From positions 284 through 37,616 of the forward strand of contig NZ_AOLJ01000006.1 of NCBI RefSeq assembly GCF_000336775.1: 37,333 nucleotides of DNA. The letters run 5' to 3'. Numbering within the stretch: position 1 is the first letter of the stretch; every line of letters begins with the position of its first letter. Source of the DNA: Haloferax gibbonsii ATCC 33959 (GTDB lineage: Archaea > Halobacteriota > Halobacteria > Halobacteriales > Haloferacaceae). The translations under genes and the position numbers were made by a program. The notes beneath the pieces are model-generated. The model was given only the letters and a program-made list of their open reading frames with translations, was not told the origin of the DNA and ran no database searches. Of the stretch, positions 1 through 9,254 are shown piece after piece.

Positions 1-92
1 TCCTCGTCGGCGCTCGTGAGGTCGTACGTCGTGGAGTCGCGAGTTGCCGTGAGACAGCGCTCTCCCGACACCTCAAGCTGGTGGTACTGCAT
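1..92 (-). CDS. Fumarylacetoacetate hydrolase (FAH) family protein, N-terminal fragment
   Basis: Only the first 30 codons are present; the gene runs off the left edge. The minus strand from 92 reads MQYHQLEVSGERCLTATRDS and continues TTYDLTSADE. This resembles the short N-terminal beta domain of haloarchaeal FAH-family proteins, which include 2-keto-3-deoxy-sugar-acid dehydratases and diketo-acid hydrolases. A TATA-like box lies about 29 bp upstream of the ATG, so the transcript is probably leaderless and independent of the SDR gene 740 bp away. Neighbouring SDR and zinc-dependent dehydrogenases fit a non-phosphorylative sugar-acid pathway, but the substrate cannot be read from this fragment. 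Confidence 0.6.
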   Translation of the reverse strand, partial: MQYHQLEVSGERCLTATRDSTTYDLTSADE

Positions 93-831
93 TCAGTATC
101 CCCATTACCATCTATTGTTATAAAAGTACGTCCCGACGTGGACACCAACTGGCGGCGAACGGCGCGGAATCGCGGGACGAGAGCGAGTTCGAGAGGAGGT
201 CGTATCCGAGCGACGAGGAGCCGACCGCCGAACGGCGGCCGCGACGTGGCCGCCAAGGGCTCGGAACCGTCGTGCTGGCATCCGACAGTGTTGTTCTCAT
301 AGTCAGAACACGGGCACAGAGAGACGGAACGTTCGACGTTCGTGATTTCGGCCGTTTCGGACGTGTTCTCACGGTCTGCCGCCTCCCCGAAGAGACACGT
401 CTGCCAGAGACAGGAGAGATAGTCCGTCTTTGCGTGCGTATCGTTGACATTCAGCGTATCTTCGGCCCGGGGGCGGCCGAATCAACAAGTTCTCTATCAC
501 AGAACGATGGGTCGTCGATATCGACCGGGAATGTTCACAACGCAAGCGCTTGACGCTGGACGGTCGCGGCCCAGATTACACAGGTACGCTTGTAATGCAG
601 AAGGGCGGAGGCGGGCGAAAGCGACCGGATTGGGCGAGCACCGAGGAGAGTCATGATGCGAGACCGAGCGTGATTCCGCGCCGTAGACTGCGTTCTCCAT
701 TACAGAACACCTATCGAGTCGCCCTTCGGAACCGGCGGTGACCGCGCGTCGACGGCAGTACGGGTGTTCGAGAGAACCCTCTCGGCCGGCGACGGGATGA
801 CGACGTGCGGAAGAAGATACGGAGGGTCGCG
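93..831. other. Long intergenic region, no convincing gene
   Basis: About 740 bp separate the FAH-family start from the end of the SDR gene. Apart from the FAH promoter I see no gene. Short open frames exist on both strands, but their translations are Arg/Ser-rich or unstructured, lack the acidic bias of neighbouring proteins and resemble no family I know. A small RNA or leader cannot be excluded. Confidence 0.5.
117..126 (-). promoter_or_regulatory. TATA box of the FAH-family gene
   Basis: On the minus strand this reads CTTTTATAAC, centred about 29 bp upstream of the ATG at 92. That spacing is typical of haloarchaeal leaderless transcripts. Confidence 0.5.
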
Positions 832-1605
832 TCAGAAGGCGCTGTCGGCGAACCCGCCGTCGACGGTGACGACCTCACCGGTCACGAACGAAGACGCGTC
901 GCTCGCGAGGTAGACCGCCGCGCCGACGATTTCCTCTCGCTCCGCGACTCGACCGAGCGGCGTTCGCTCGTCGATTCGCGTGCGTTTTTCGGTCCCTTCG
1001 GCGTAGGTGTCGGCGTTCTGTGGCGTGATGACGAACCCCGGCGCGATGGCGTTGACGCGTATCTCGGGCGCGAGTTCCTTCGCCGACGCGCGGGTGAACG
1101 CCTCGACGCCGCCCTTCGCCGCCGAGTATGCGGGGAGGTTCGCCATCGAGAGCCGCGCGGCCAGAGAGGAGATGTTGATAATCGACCCGCCGTCGGCGAC
1201 GGCCGGGGCCATCGCCTGCGTGACGCGGCGGACGCCCCCGAGCGCGATGTCGGTGACGTGGTCCCAGGCGTCGTCGTCGATGTCGCGGACCGAGTCGCGG
1301 GAGATCGCGCCCTGCGAGGCGACGACCACGTCGATACCGCCGAACTCCTCGACGGCGCGCTCGCGGACGCGTTCGAGCGAGGCCGGGTCGGTCACGTCGC
1401 ACGTCTCCCGAACCGCGTTCGCGCCCAACTCCTCGATGGCGTCGGCCGTCTCGTCGACCGCCGACTGGCGTCGGCTGGTTGCGAGTACGTCCGCCCCCTC
1501 GCTGGCGAATCCGAGAGCGATTGCCTGTCCGATGCCGCTTGTCCCGCCGACGACGACAGCGCGCTTGTCACTGACGGAGACTGGCGTGTGCTCGTATGCG
1601 ACCAT
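832..1605 (-). CDS. Short-chain dehydrogenase/reductase (SDR)
   Basis: A 257-residue classical SDR, the usual length. The cofactor loop GGTSGIG is at residues 20-26, the catalytic region INISS at 143-147, and YSAAK at 160-164 supplies Tyr160 and Lys164. The C-terminal segment VNAIAPGFVITP and the closing VTVDGGF are standard for the family. The usual NNAG motif after beta-4 is replaced by ASQGA. I chose the ATG at 1605 because the frame continues 30 codons further upstream with non-family sequence, and a weak TATA-like stretch lies near 1632-1638. The gene is divergent from the zinc-dependent dehydrogenase. Together with the FAH-family gene it suggests oxidation of a sugar or keto-deoxy sugar acid, as in haloarchaeal rhamnose/fucose-type pathways; the substrate is inference. 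Confidence 0.88.
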   Translation of the reverse strand: MVAYEHTPVSVSDKRAVVVGGTSGIGQAIALGFASEGADVLATSRRQSAVDETADAIEELGANAVRETCDVTDPASLERVRERAVEEFGGIDVVVASQGAISRDSVRDIDDDAWDHVTDIALGGVRRVTQAMAPAVADGGSIINISSLAARLSMANLPAYSAAKGGVEAFTRASAKELAPEIRVNAIAPGFVITPQNADTYAEGTEKRTRIDERTPLGRVAEREEIVGAAVYLASDASSFVTGEVVTVDGGFADSAF

Positions 1606-1673
1606 GGTTCCAGTCCGCACGGTGCCGACATGATAGTTGCGGAACGCGCGATGGGAGTGCCGCATGCAATACG

Positions 1674-1680
1674 TTTTTAC
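1674..1680 (+). promoter_or_regulatory. TATA-like box of the zinc-dependent dehydrogenase
   Basis: TTTTTAC lies about 27 bp upstream of the ATG at 1704, consistent with a leaderless transcript. The 98 bp between 1606 and 1703 must carry both divergent promoters. Confidence 0.4.
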
Positions 1681-1703
1681 GGACCCGTGCCACATGTGCT
1701 CTC

Positions 1704-2744
1704 ATGCGAGGACTTGCCAAAGTGGAGCGTAGCTCCGGCGCTATGGAGTTCGTCGAGCGACAGAAACCGGAACCGGGCGCCGGAGAGGTGCTCGTGGAGG
1801 TCGACTACGCCGGCCTCTGCGGAAGCGACGCGGGCATCTACGAGTTCGAATCCGCCTTCGAGCGGATGGAGCTCCCGACCGTCATCGGCCACGAGTACGC
1901 CGGGCGCGTGGTCGAAGTCGGCGACGGCGTGACCGAGTTCGGCGTCGGCGACCGCGTGGTCGAACGGCCGATTCGGGGCTGCGGCGAGTGCTATCAGTGT
2001 CGCATCGGCGAGGAGAACGTCTGCCAGGACGCGGTCATCACCGGCGTCGACCACGACGGCGCTTACGAGCGGTTCATCGCCGTCCCGGAACGCGCCCTCC
2101 ATCCGATTCCGGACGACGTGGAACAGCGGCACGCCGCGGTCGCGGAGCCGACGAGCATCGCCGCGCGCGCCGTCATCGAGAACTCTCGCGTCGGCGCGGG
2201 CGACCGCGTGCTGGTCGAAGGACCCGGCCCGATCGGTCTGCTCACGGCCCAAGTCGCGGCCGCACAGGGCGGCACCGTCGTCGTCTCCGGCGTGGGACAG
2301 GACGCCGACTATCGGCTCCCGCTCGCGGAGGAACTCGGCTTCGAGACCGTCAACGTCGCCGACGACGACACCGAGGCGCGCCGCGAGCGACACACCGACG
2401 GCGTCGGCTACGACGTGGTGTTCGACACGACCGGCCACCCCTCGGGGCTCACGACGGCCGTCGAAGAGGTCCGCAAGGGCGGCCAAATCGTCCTCGTCGG
2501 TCAGACCGGCGAGACCTCGATGCCCTACTCCCCGCTCGTCCGGGCCGAAATCGACCTGCAGTGCTCGTACGCCTCGATGTACGAGGACTTCGAGCGCTCC
2601 TTCCGCCTGATTCGCGACGGCGACGTGGACTGCGAGACGTTCGTCGACACCCGGTTTTCGCTGCTCGAAGCCGACGAGGCCTTCGAGACGTTCATCGAGG
2701 GCGGGACGTGCAAGCCGGTGTTCGATATCTCGGAGTTGGCGTAA
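1704..2744 (+). CDS. Zinc-dependent medium-chain dehydrogenase (sorbitol/threonine-dehydrogenase-like)
   Basis: A 346-residue MDR-family NAD(P)-dependent alcohol or polyol dehydrogenase. The catalytic zinc site shows as GLCGSD followed by GHEYAGRVVEVG. The structural-zinc cluster is complete (CGECYQC followed by RIGEENVC), and the Rossmann half contains VLVEGPGPIGLL. The start at 1704 (MRGLAKVERS) gives family-standard length and has a TATA-like box 27 bp upstream. The gene is divergent from the SDR gene. Sugar, polyol or sugar-acid oxidation is likely given the flanking SDR and FAH-family genes; exact substrate unknown. Confidence 0.88.
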   Translation: MRGLAKVERSSGAMEFVERQKPEPGAGEVLVEVDYAGLCGSDAGIYEFESAFERMELPTVIGHEYAGRVVEVGDGVTEFGVGDRVVERPIRGCGECYQCRIGEENVCQDAVITGVDHDGAYERFIAVPERALHPIPDDVEQRHAAVAEPTSIAARAVIENSRVGAGDRVLVEGPGPIGLLTAQVAAAQGGTVVVSGVGQDADYRLPLAEELGFETVNVADDDTEARRERHTDGVGYDVVFDTTGHPSGLTTAVEEVRKGGQIVLVGQTGETSMPYSPLVRAEIDLQCSYASMYEDFERSFRLIRDGDVDCETFVDTRFSLLEADEAFETFIEGGTCKPVFDISELA

Positions 2745-3130
2745 GGAGAGTGTCGGTCGATAGCAGTTCAAACCAGAGATAGAAATTCAAATACACTACA
2801 ATATTATATTCGGTCGGATGCGGCAATTCAACCACTAAGGCACGCCCATAGCACATAGTTCGCGTTTTTAACCAGTGTGAATAGATAATCAATACATTAT
2901 TTCTAAATTTCTTGGATAAGTGACCCATGATTGGATTTTAGAATTTGTATTGCAGGTCTTTTTCGGGAGTATGCGCCCAATAATTTGAAAACTGTTCAAA
3001 TATTTTCTTCGGTGGAATTTTCTATTTTAGACAATTCTGTCGCGCCGGGTCGAACCCCAGGCCCGAGTCGGGACGCGGCGCTACCGAGCGGTCGCCAAAG
3101 AGACGAAGCGAGAGGAACCGAAGGAGGGCG
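2745..3130. other. AT-rich intergenic region between convergent genes
   Basis: This 386-bp stretch is much more AT-rich than its surroundings (especially 2770-3045). It lies between the 3' ends of the zinc-dependent dehydrogenase and the ABC operon. It contains a TATA-like run (2801-2809) joined to an element that recurs at the ABC-operon promoter (2810-2827). No convincing coding sequence is visible. Confidence 0.5.
2801..2827 (-). promoter_or_regulatory. Promoter-like element shared with the ABC operon promoter
   Basis: Read on the minus strand, this is ATTGCCGCATCCGACCGA immediately followed by ATATAATAT. The same element, with four extra bases, directly precedes the TATA box of the ABC operon at 9204-9234. 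Transcription from this copy would run antisense into the 3' end of the zinc-dependent dehydrogenase gene, where no minus-strand gene is visible. Confidence 0.35.
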
Positions 3131-5245
3131 TCAGTCGCTCGCCGAATCGCCACTAGCCGGCGACGAGAACTCGGGGTTCCCGTATGCGGAGCCGGAGCGG
3201 TCGTCGGCGGGGTCGTCGGCGGGGATCTCCCCGTCCGGGAAGTAGCAAGCGGCGCGGTGTTCGCCGTCACGAACGGTGTCGAGACCCGGTTCATTCTCGC
3301 GACACGCGTCTTCGGCCTTCGGGCACCGCGGGGCGAAGACGCAGCCCGACGGGAGGTCGACCGGGTTCGGTGGCTCGCCGTCGAGCAGAACGCGGTCGCG
3401 GTCGACCGTCGGGTCCTTCTCGGGGGCGGCCGCGAGGAGCGAGGTGGTGTACGGGTGTTTCGGCTCGGCCGCGATGGACTCGACGTCCCCCTCCTCGATG
3501 ACCCGACCGAGGTACATAATCGCCAGCCTGTCCGACACCTGCACCAGACTGGCGAGGTCGTGGGAGATGTAGACGATGCCGATGTCCTCGGTGTCCGCGA
3601 GTTCACGCAGGAGGTTCAGCAGGTTCACCTTCAGCGACACGTCGAGCATCGACGCCGGCTCGTCGCAGATGAGGAAGTCGGGGTCGAGAACGAGCGCCTT
3701 GGCCACCGCGACGCGCTGACGTTGGCCCCCCGATAGCTGGTGCGGGTACTGGTCGAGGAACTTCCGCGCGGGCGTGAGCCCGACTTTCTCCAGCGTCTCG
3801 ATGATGGCCCGTTCGCGCTCGTCGGTCCGGTAGTCGTGGATGGTGAGCGGTTCGCCGACCAACTGCCGAACCGTCTGTCTCGGGTTGAGCGAGTCGAAGG
3901 GGTCCTGGAATATTATCTGAACCTTCCGGCGGAACTCGCGCATGTTCCCGTCCACGTAGTGCTCGTAGGGCTCGCCGTCGAAGACGAACTCGCCGCCGGT
4001 CGGCTGTTTCAGGAGCGCAATGGTCTCGCCGAGCGTCGACTTCCCACAGCCGGACTCGCCGGCGATGCCGAGGATTTCGGACCGCCGGACGCGCAGGGAG
4101 ACGCCGTCGACGGCGCGGACGTAGTTCGGGTCGTTCCCCCTGAGTTGCTCCAAGAGCGACTGGCTCTGCTCGTAGTACTTCTCGAGACCGTCGGTTTCGA
4201 GGAGCACCTCGCCGCGGTCCGATTCGTCGTGGCTGTCGGGGATGCCCCACGTCTCCGGGTCGGTGGCGTCGCGCCGCATCTGGGCGGCTTTGGTGACGTG
4301 GTGGCACGCCGAGCGGTGGTTTCGGTTCGGCAGGTCGACGAGGTCCGGATGGGACGCCTCGCACTCCTCGGTCGCGAAGGGACACCGGTCCTTGAAGACG
4401 CACGCGCCGGGTGCCTCGCTCAGGTTCGGCGGCGACCCCGGAATCGAGACGGGGTCCTGGTCGCCCTCTTCTATCTCCGGGAAGGAGTTCTTCAACCCCA
4501 TCGTGTACGGGTTCGTGGGGTTCACGAGGACGTTGTCGACGCTTCCCTGTTCCATGGCCTTCCCGCCGTAGAGTATCGAAAGCTCGTCGCACGTCTCGGC
4601 GATGACGCCGATTTCGTGGGTGATGAGCAGCAACGAGCTGTCCATCCGGTCCTGTATCTCCAGAATCTTGTCGATAATCTTGTCCTGAACGATGACGTCG
4701 AGCCCCGTGGTCGGCTCGTCGGCGATGATGAGGTCCGGTTCGAGCGCGAGCGCCATGGCGATGGTCACGCGCTGGCGCATCCCCCCGGAGAACTCGTGGG
4801 GGTAGTCGTCGATTCGGTCGGGGTCGAGTCCGACGATTTCGAACAGCTCTCGGACCCGCGAACGCGCCTTGTCGTCGGTGACGTTCCGGTGGGTCTGAAT
4901 CGCCTGCCGAATCTGCGCGCCGGTGGACATCACCGGGTCGAGCGAGTCCATCGCGCTCTGGGGGATGTAGGCGATGTCCTCCCAGAGCACGTCGCGACGC
5001 TCGCGCTCGCTGAGGCCGGTCAGGTCCCGGCCCTGGAATTCGATGCTGCCGGATTCGACGGAGCCGTTGCTGGGGAGGAGACCGAGAACCGCCTCGGCGA
5101 GCGTCGATTTCCCCGAGCCGGATTCGCCGGCGAGGCCGTAGTTGACGCCCTCGTCGATGCTGAACGACACGTCGTTGACGGCGTGGACGGTTCCGCTGTC
5201 GGTCGAGTACGTGACCGTGAGGTCTGTGATATCGAGGAGGCTCAT
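3131..5245 (-). CDS. Fused double ATP-binding protein of a dipeptide/oligopeptide-type ABC importer (DppD-DppF fusion)
   Basis: A 704-residue cytoplasmic protein carrying two complete ABC ATPase domains, normally two separate proteins. Domain 1: Walker A GESGSGKS near 40-47, signature FSGGMRQR near 152-159, Walker [14 protein letters not shown] from 171. Domain 2: Walker A GESGCGKS near 396-403, signature LSGGQRQR near 504-511, Walker [13 protein letters not shown] from 524. Each half ends in an oligopeptide-type C-terminal segment with clustered cysteines (CVFKDRC, CVFAPRC). The ATG at 5245 overlaps the upstream permease stop by four bases, indicating translational coupling. The frame stays open upstream of this ATG but there it is only a shadow of the permease gene. 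Confidence 0.93.
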   Translation of the reverse strand: MSLLDITDLTVTYSTDSGTVHAVNDVSFSIDEGVNYGLAGESGSGKSTLAEAVLGLLPSNGSVESGSIEFQGRDLTGLSERERRDVLWEDIAYIPQSAMDSLDPVMSTGAQIRQAIQTHRNVTDDKARSRVRELFEIVGLDPDRIDDYPHEFSGGMRQRVTIAMALALEPDLIIADEPTTGLDVIVQDKIIDKILEIQDRMDSSLLLITHEIGVIAETCDELSILYGGKAMEQGSVDNVLVNPTNPYTMGLKNSFPEIEEGDQDPVSIPGSPPNLSEAPGACVFKDRCPFATEECEASHPDLVDLPNRNHRSACHHVTKAAQMRRDATDPETWGIPDSHDESDRGEVLLETDGLEKYYEQSQSLLEQLRGNDPNYVRAVDGVSLRVRRSEILGIAGESGCGKSTLGETIALLKQPTGGEFVFDGEPYEHYVDGNMREFRRKVQIIFQDPFDSLNPRQTVRQLVGEPLTIHDYRTDERERAIIETLEKVGLTPARKFLDQYPHQLSGGQRQRVAVAKALVLDPDFLICDEPASMLDVSLKVNLLNLLRELADTEDIGIVYISHDLASLVQVSDRLAIMYLGRVIEEGDVESIAAEPKHPYTTSLLAAAPEKDPTVDRDRVLLDGEPPNPVDLPSGCVFAPRCPKAEDACRENEPGLDTVRDGEHRAACYFPDGEIPADDPADDRSGSAYGNPEFSSPASGDSASD

Positions 5246-6162
5246 TGTTCGGTCTGAATCTCCGGGTTGATGACTTCTTCGTAGGCGCGGCCGATGAGGA
5301 ACACCGAGGTGGTGATGGCCGCGATGCCGAGTGCGGGCGGGAGCACCCACCACCAAGCGACGCGCATGTTGCCCGATTCGAACACCTGTCGGAGCATCCG
5401 GCCCCAACTCGTGACGGTCGGGTCGCCGAATCCGAGGAACGCCAGGCTGGCCTGCGCGGCGATGGCCCACGCGATGCCGTAGGCCGTGTAGAGAAAGCCG
5501 ATGGGGAGCACGTTCGGCGCGACGTGGTAGAGCATCGTCCGCAAGTCGCTCGCGCCGCTGGCGCGCGCCGACTTCACGAAGGTGCGCTCTCTGACGGAGA
5601 GGACCTCGGAGCGGACGACGCGGGCGGGCATCTTCCAGAGGAACGCGACGATGATACCCGTCATGAGCCAGACGCTCGGCGTCACGAACGTCAGGAGTAA
5701 CAGCGCCATCGGCGTGAACGGCAGCGAGAACGTGAGGTCCGTGATACGCATGAGAACCTCGTCGACCCAGCCGCCGTAGTACCCGCTGACGAGTCCCACG
5801 AGAAAGCCGAGCGCACCGGTCCCGATGCCGCCGAACAGTCCGACGATGAACGTCGGTTGCGCGCCGGCGAGGAACTGGCTCAGTACGTCTTTGCCGTAGG
5901 CGGTCGTCCCGAACGGAGCCGCGCCGGTCGGTTCGGACAGCCGCAGCATCGAGCCGGCGTCGTCGCGGACGGTGTGCTCGATGGGGTCGTGCGGGGCGAG
6001 CGCGGGGCCGAGGAGACCGAGGAAGACGAACGCCGCGACGATGAGGACGCCGGCGAACGCGAGGCGGTCGCGTCGCAGGAACGTGAACTGGTCGCGGAGC
6101 GTCTCCGCGACCCCCTCGACGCGCTTTTTCAGTTCGGCTTCGGGCTTCGTCTCGGTGCTCAC
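5242..6162 (-). CDS. ABC importer permease, DppC type
   Basis: A 306-residue inner-membrane permease of the peptide/nickel/opine class. After a cytoplasmic N-terminus, a first membrane span (LAFAGVLIVAAFVFLGLLG) leads into the extracellular loop and five further hydrophobic segments. The ATPase-docking loop near VRSEVLSVRERTFVKSARA matches the family EAA region (ASGASD). It overlaps the DppB-type gene upstream and the fused ATPase gene downstream by four bases each (ATGA), so the three are co-translated. Confidence 0.92.
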   Translation of the reverse strand: MSTETKPEAELKKRVEGVAETLRDQFTFLRRDRLAFAGVLIVAAFVFLGLLGPALAPHDPIEHTVRDDAGSMLRLSEPTGAAPFGTTAYGKDVLSQFLAGAQPTFIVGLFGGIGTGALGFLVGLVSGYYGGWVDEVLMRITDLTFSLPFTPMALLLLTFVTPSVWLMTGIIVAFLWKMPARVVRSEVLSVRERTFVKSARASGASDLRTMLYHVAPNVLPIGFLYTAYGIAWAIAAQASLAFLGFGDPTVTSWGRMLRQVFESGNMRVAWWWVLPPALGIAAITTSVFLIGRAYEEVINPEIQTEQ

Positions 6163-7154
6163 GCGGCACCACCTCCGCTGGTCGAGACGGTCGGGTCGAA
6201 GTAGGCGTACAGCACGTCGGCGACGAGGTTCGCCACGATGACCGCGAGCGCCATGATGAACACGGCGGCCTGCACCAGCGGGTAGTCCTGCTGTTGGATG
6301 GCGAGCACGAGTTCGCGGCCGATGCCGGGCCAGCCGAAGACGACTTCGAGCAGGATGAGTCCCTGGAAAATCATCCCGAGGCGCAGCGCGAAGTAGGTCA
6401 GAATCGGCAGCATGGAGTTCCGGCCCGCGCGTGCGAGCTGCTGCATCTCCGAGAGCCCCTTCGCGCGGTGGAGCTTGAGGAACTCAGAGCCCCGCTTTTC
6501 GACGACGCCGTTGCGCGCCAACAGCAGGAAGTCGCCGCTGTAGTACAGCACCGACACGGTAAACGGCAGGATGTAGTGGTGCAGGAAGTCGAGCGAGGCG
6601 AACGTCTCGACGTAGCCCTCCGGCGAGGCGCTGATAGAGCGCATCCCGAAAGCTGGCACCAGTTCGAGGTTGTACGCGAAGACGATGACGAACAGGATGC
6701 CCGTGATGAACACCGGCGTCGACCGGAGGAAGGTCGTGGTGATGATGCTGAGCTTCTCCAGTTTGCTTCCGCGGTTCCAGCCGACGTACATCCCGAGGAG
6801 GGAACTCAGGACCGCCGTCGTCACTAACGCGGGGACGAGCAGGATGAGCGTGTTGACGAGCCGCGGGGCCAGTACCCCCCAGACGGGCTGGCTCCGCAGG
6901 ATGGAGTAGCCGAACTGGAACAGCAGGATGCTCTGGAGGTAGCTGAGGTACTGCCGCCACATCGGCTGGTCGAGGCCGTACATCGCTCGAATCTCGGTGA
7001 TTTGTTGCTGGCTCAGGTTGCCCGCGGTGACGAGAGATTCGAACGGACTCCCCGGAAGCAGCCGCAGGACGACGAAGATGACCGAGACGGCCACGAGGGT
7101 GAGCACGATGGAGATGGCGAGCCGCTTTGCGAGAAACCGCTGGAACTCGCTCAT
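6159..7154 (-). CDS. ABC importer permease, DppB type
   Basis: A 331-residue permease with an N-terminal span (LAISIVLTLVAVSVIFVVLR) followed by the family motif LLPGSPFE, a long external loop and five more membrane segments. The EAA-like loop FLKLHRAKGLSEMQ is present. I prefer the ATG at 7154 (MSEFQRFLAKR) to the in-frame start at 7175 because a GGGGGG Shine-Dalgarno-like run lies upstream and family members begin shortly before the first span. It follows the binding-protein gene by about 50 bp and overlaps the next permease by four bases. Confidence 0.9.
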   Translation of the reverse strand: MSEFQRFLAKRLAISIVLTLVAVSVIFVVLRLLPGSPFESLVTAGNLSQQQITEIRAMYGLDQPMWRQYLSYLQSILLFQFGYSILRSQPVWGVLAPRLVNTLILLVPALVTTAVLSSLLGMYVGWNRGSKLEKLSIITTTFLRSTPVFITGILFVIVFAYNLELVPAFGMRSISASPEGYVETFASLDFLHHYILPFTVSVLYYSGDFLLLARNGVVEKRGSEFLKLHRAKGLSEMQQLARAGRNSMLPILTYFALRLGMIFQGLILLEVVFGWPGIGRELVLAIQQQDYPLVQAAVFIMALAVIVANLVADVLYAYFDPTVSTSGGGAA

Positions 7155-7205
7155 GGCCGGACCCCCCAACGCCACGAGTGGATAGTGTTCGACATGCGTG
7201 TCACC

Positions 7206-9137
7206 TCACGAGAAGTCCGCCTGTCCGAGTTCGTCGCGGCGCTTGTGCATGTTCCCGGGCTGGATGCGCTCGACGAAGGCGGCCCACGCGTCCCCGTTGG
7301 GGAACCGGAGGTTGCCGTCGCCGTCCCGCGTGTAGCCGGCCTGTTCGAGGAGCGATTTCGCCCCGTCGATGTCGAACTCGTAGTGGGTCGTGTCCGACGT
7401 GTGCCACGGCGTGAGGTCCGAAATCGGGTTCTCCCCGCTCGGAACGGTCGCGCGGTCCTGCAGCACGTCGGCGGCGAAGCCCTCGGTGTCGACCGACTTG
7501 GCGAGGGCGACGCGGAACTCCTTGTCGCGGACGAGCGGACAGGAGAACATCAGCTTCGTGTCGAGCGGCGCGAAGTTGCCCGAGGTCATCTTTTCGACGC
7601 CGGCGGTGCTCGCGGCGCGGTCGGCCTGCGAGTTCGAGAGCGTCGTGCCGATGGCGTCGATTTCGCCGCCCTGCAGCGAGCCGATCATGGAGTCGATGTT
7701 GCCGACGTTTATCCAGATGACGCGGTCGACGCCCTCGCCGGTCGTGGCTTGGTCGCCGAGCACGTCTGCCCGCCAGTCGTCGTCGAACATCCAGTGGCCC
7801 TCGTTTTTCGAGACCTCGAAGCGGGTTCCCTGCTCCCAGTTCTCGTACGTGAACGGCCCCGTGCCAACGGGCGACTCGGGGTTGTGCTGGGACGGGTTCT
7901 CCACGTCCTCCCACTTGTGCTTGGGGATGATGACGCTGCGAACGACGCGCTGGGTCATGAACGCCGCGTCGGGGCCCTTCAGATTGAACCGAACCTCGTG
8001 GTCGCCGAGCACCTCGACCGACTCGACCGGCTCGTAGAACGGCGTCTGACTGGTCGAGGAGTGTTCCTTGTACAGTTCGACGGTGAACTTCACGTCCTCC
8101 GCGGTGAACGGCTCGCCGTCGTGCCACTCGACGCCCTCGCGAAGAGTGAGTTCGACGGTGGTGTCGTCGACGAACCCGCCGCCGGTCGCCAGCGCGGGGA
8201 CGACTTCGAGGTCCGGCGTGGCGTCGAAGAGGCCGTCGTAGATGAACGTCAGCCGCTTCGCCTCCGCGCCGCCGGCGGCCCACGGGAGGTTCAGCGAGTT
8301 CATCGAGGTGGTCACGCCCTTGATGTAGGTCCGGTCGTCGGTCTGGGGTTGCAGGTTCACCTCCGACCAGACGAACGAGTCCTTCGTCGGGCCGTTGCCC
8401 GGCGTCTGGACGTAGCCGCTCCAGCGCTCCGTGTTGACCGCGGTGATGATATCGGGGAACAGCGTGATGAGCGCGCCCACGTCCTCGCTGAAGATGCGCT
8501 GCGCCTCGGCGACGAGCTCCTCGCGCTCGGTGCGGTCGGTCGTCTGACTCTGTTCCGTCAGCACCTCCTGCAGGTCGGGGTGGTAGTAGTTGTCGTAGTT
8601 CGAGAGGCTCGTCTCGCTCCGCCGCATCAAAAGCGGGTTCGGGTCCAGTCCGCGTTGCGGGTCCGGACCGTGGGTGCTCATCGAGATGATTGCTTCGAGC
8701 CCCTTCGTGTCCCAACTCTGGGCGTACAGTTGGTTCAGCGGTCGGTCGTTGAGTTGCGTCCCGACGCCGAGGGCGTCAAGCCCGCGCTGGACCATGAGCG
8801 CGTGTTCCCGCATCCACGGGTCGTCCTCGCTCGAAAATTCGACCGGGACGGGGTCCAACACCGCGCCGGCGGTCGCGCTGTAGTCGAGCGGCGGTTCGTC
8901 GGCGTCGATGGTCTCCCACTCGCGCCAGTACTTCGTCTCGACCGTCTCCGGGGTTCCGGACGGGACCTCGGGGGTGAGACTCGACCCGCCGTCGCTCCCG
9001 CCGCTTCCGTCGCCGCCACCGGTACACCCGGCGAGTCCGGTCACGCCGAGGGCGGTCGCAGTCGCCGCCACGTAGTCGCGTCGCGTAAGGCCAGTTCCAC
9101 GTTCGACACCCGAACTATCACGATTTTTCTCCGACAT
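7206..9137 (-). CDS. Tat-exported lipoprotein substrate-binding protein of the ABC importer (SBP_bac_5 family)
   Basis: A 643-residue extracytoplasmic binding protein. The N-terminus has a twin arginine (Arg19-Arg20), a short hydrophobic stretch and the lipobox LAGC with Cys38, so it should be exported folded by Tat and lipid-anchored; a Gly/Ser-rich linker follows. The mature part has the peptide/opine binding-protein pattern, including FTAEDVKFTVELYK and VGTGPFTYENW. It is the first gene of the ABC operon, with a strong TATA box near 9204-9213. These families carry peptides, opines and also sugars in haloarchaea, so the adjoining dehydrogenases make a sugar or sugar acid as plausible as a peptide. 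Confidence 0.9.
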   Translation of the reverse strand: MSEKNRDSSGVERGTGLTRRDYVAATATALGVTGLAGCTGGGDGSGGSDGGSSLTPEVPSGTPETVETKYWREWETIDADEPPLDYSATAGAVLDPVPVEFSSEDDPWMREHALMVQRGLDALGVGTQLNDRPLNQLYAQSWDTKGLEAIISMSTHGPDPQRGLDPNPLLMRRSETSLSNYDNYYHPDLQEVLTEQSQTTDRTEREELVAEAQRIFSEDVGALITLFPDIITAVNTERWSGYVQTPGNGPTKDSFVWSEVNLQPQTDDRTYIKGVTTSMNSLNLPWAAGGAEAKRLTFIYDGLFDATPDLEVVPALATGGGFVDDTTVELTLREGVEWHDGEPFTAEDVKFTVELYKEHSSTSQTPFYEPVESVEVLGDHEVRFNLKGPDAAFMTQRVVRSVIIPKHKWEDVENPSQHNPESPVGTGPFTYENWEQGTRFEVSKNEGHWMFDDDWRADVLGDQATTGEGVDRVIWINVGNIDSMIGSLQGGEIDAIGTTLSNSQADRAASTAGVEKMTSGNFAPLDTKLMFSCPLVRDKEFRVALAKSVDTEGFAADVLQDRATVPSGENPISDLTPWHTSDTTHYEFDIDGAKSLLEQAGYTRDGDGNLRFPNGDAWAAFVERIQPGNMHKRRDELGQADFS

Positions 9138-9203
9138 TGCGACCGCTTGTTATGGAGTATCTTCCATGGTGCTGTTCCCGATACGGCCCGATATCTATCG
9201 TTC

Positions 9204-9234
9204 TTTATATACTCGGTCGGCAGGATGCGGCAAT
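9204..9234 (-). promoter_or_regulatory. Promoter and candidate operator of the ABC operon
   Basis: On the minus strand the element ATTGCCGCATCC then TGCCGACCGA abuts the TATA box AGTATATAAA (9204-9213). The predicted transcription start is near 9180, leaving a leader of about 40 nt. That leader contains a near-palindrome (ATGGA...TCCAT, 9154-9169). The same upstream element recurs at 2801-2827. Confidence 0.5.
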
Positions 9235-9254
9235 ATTCTCCAACAAGCAGTGAG

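Noticed and set aside
118..553. Short open frames on both strands between the FAH-family and SDR genes
   Set aside because: Basic or Ser/Arg-rich translations with no acidic bias, no recognisable fold and no good start context.
3131..9137. The ABC operon as the betaine importer (ProU/OpuA type)
   Set aside because: The binding protein and permeases are of the peptide/opine (SBP_bac_5, DppBC) class and the ATPase has oligopeptide-type C-terminal segments; BCCT is the betaine transporter here.
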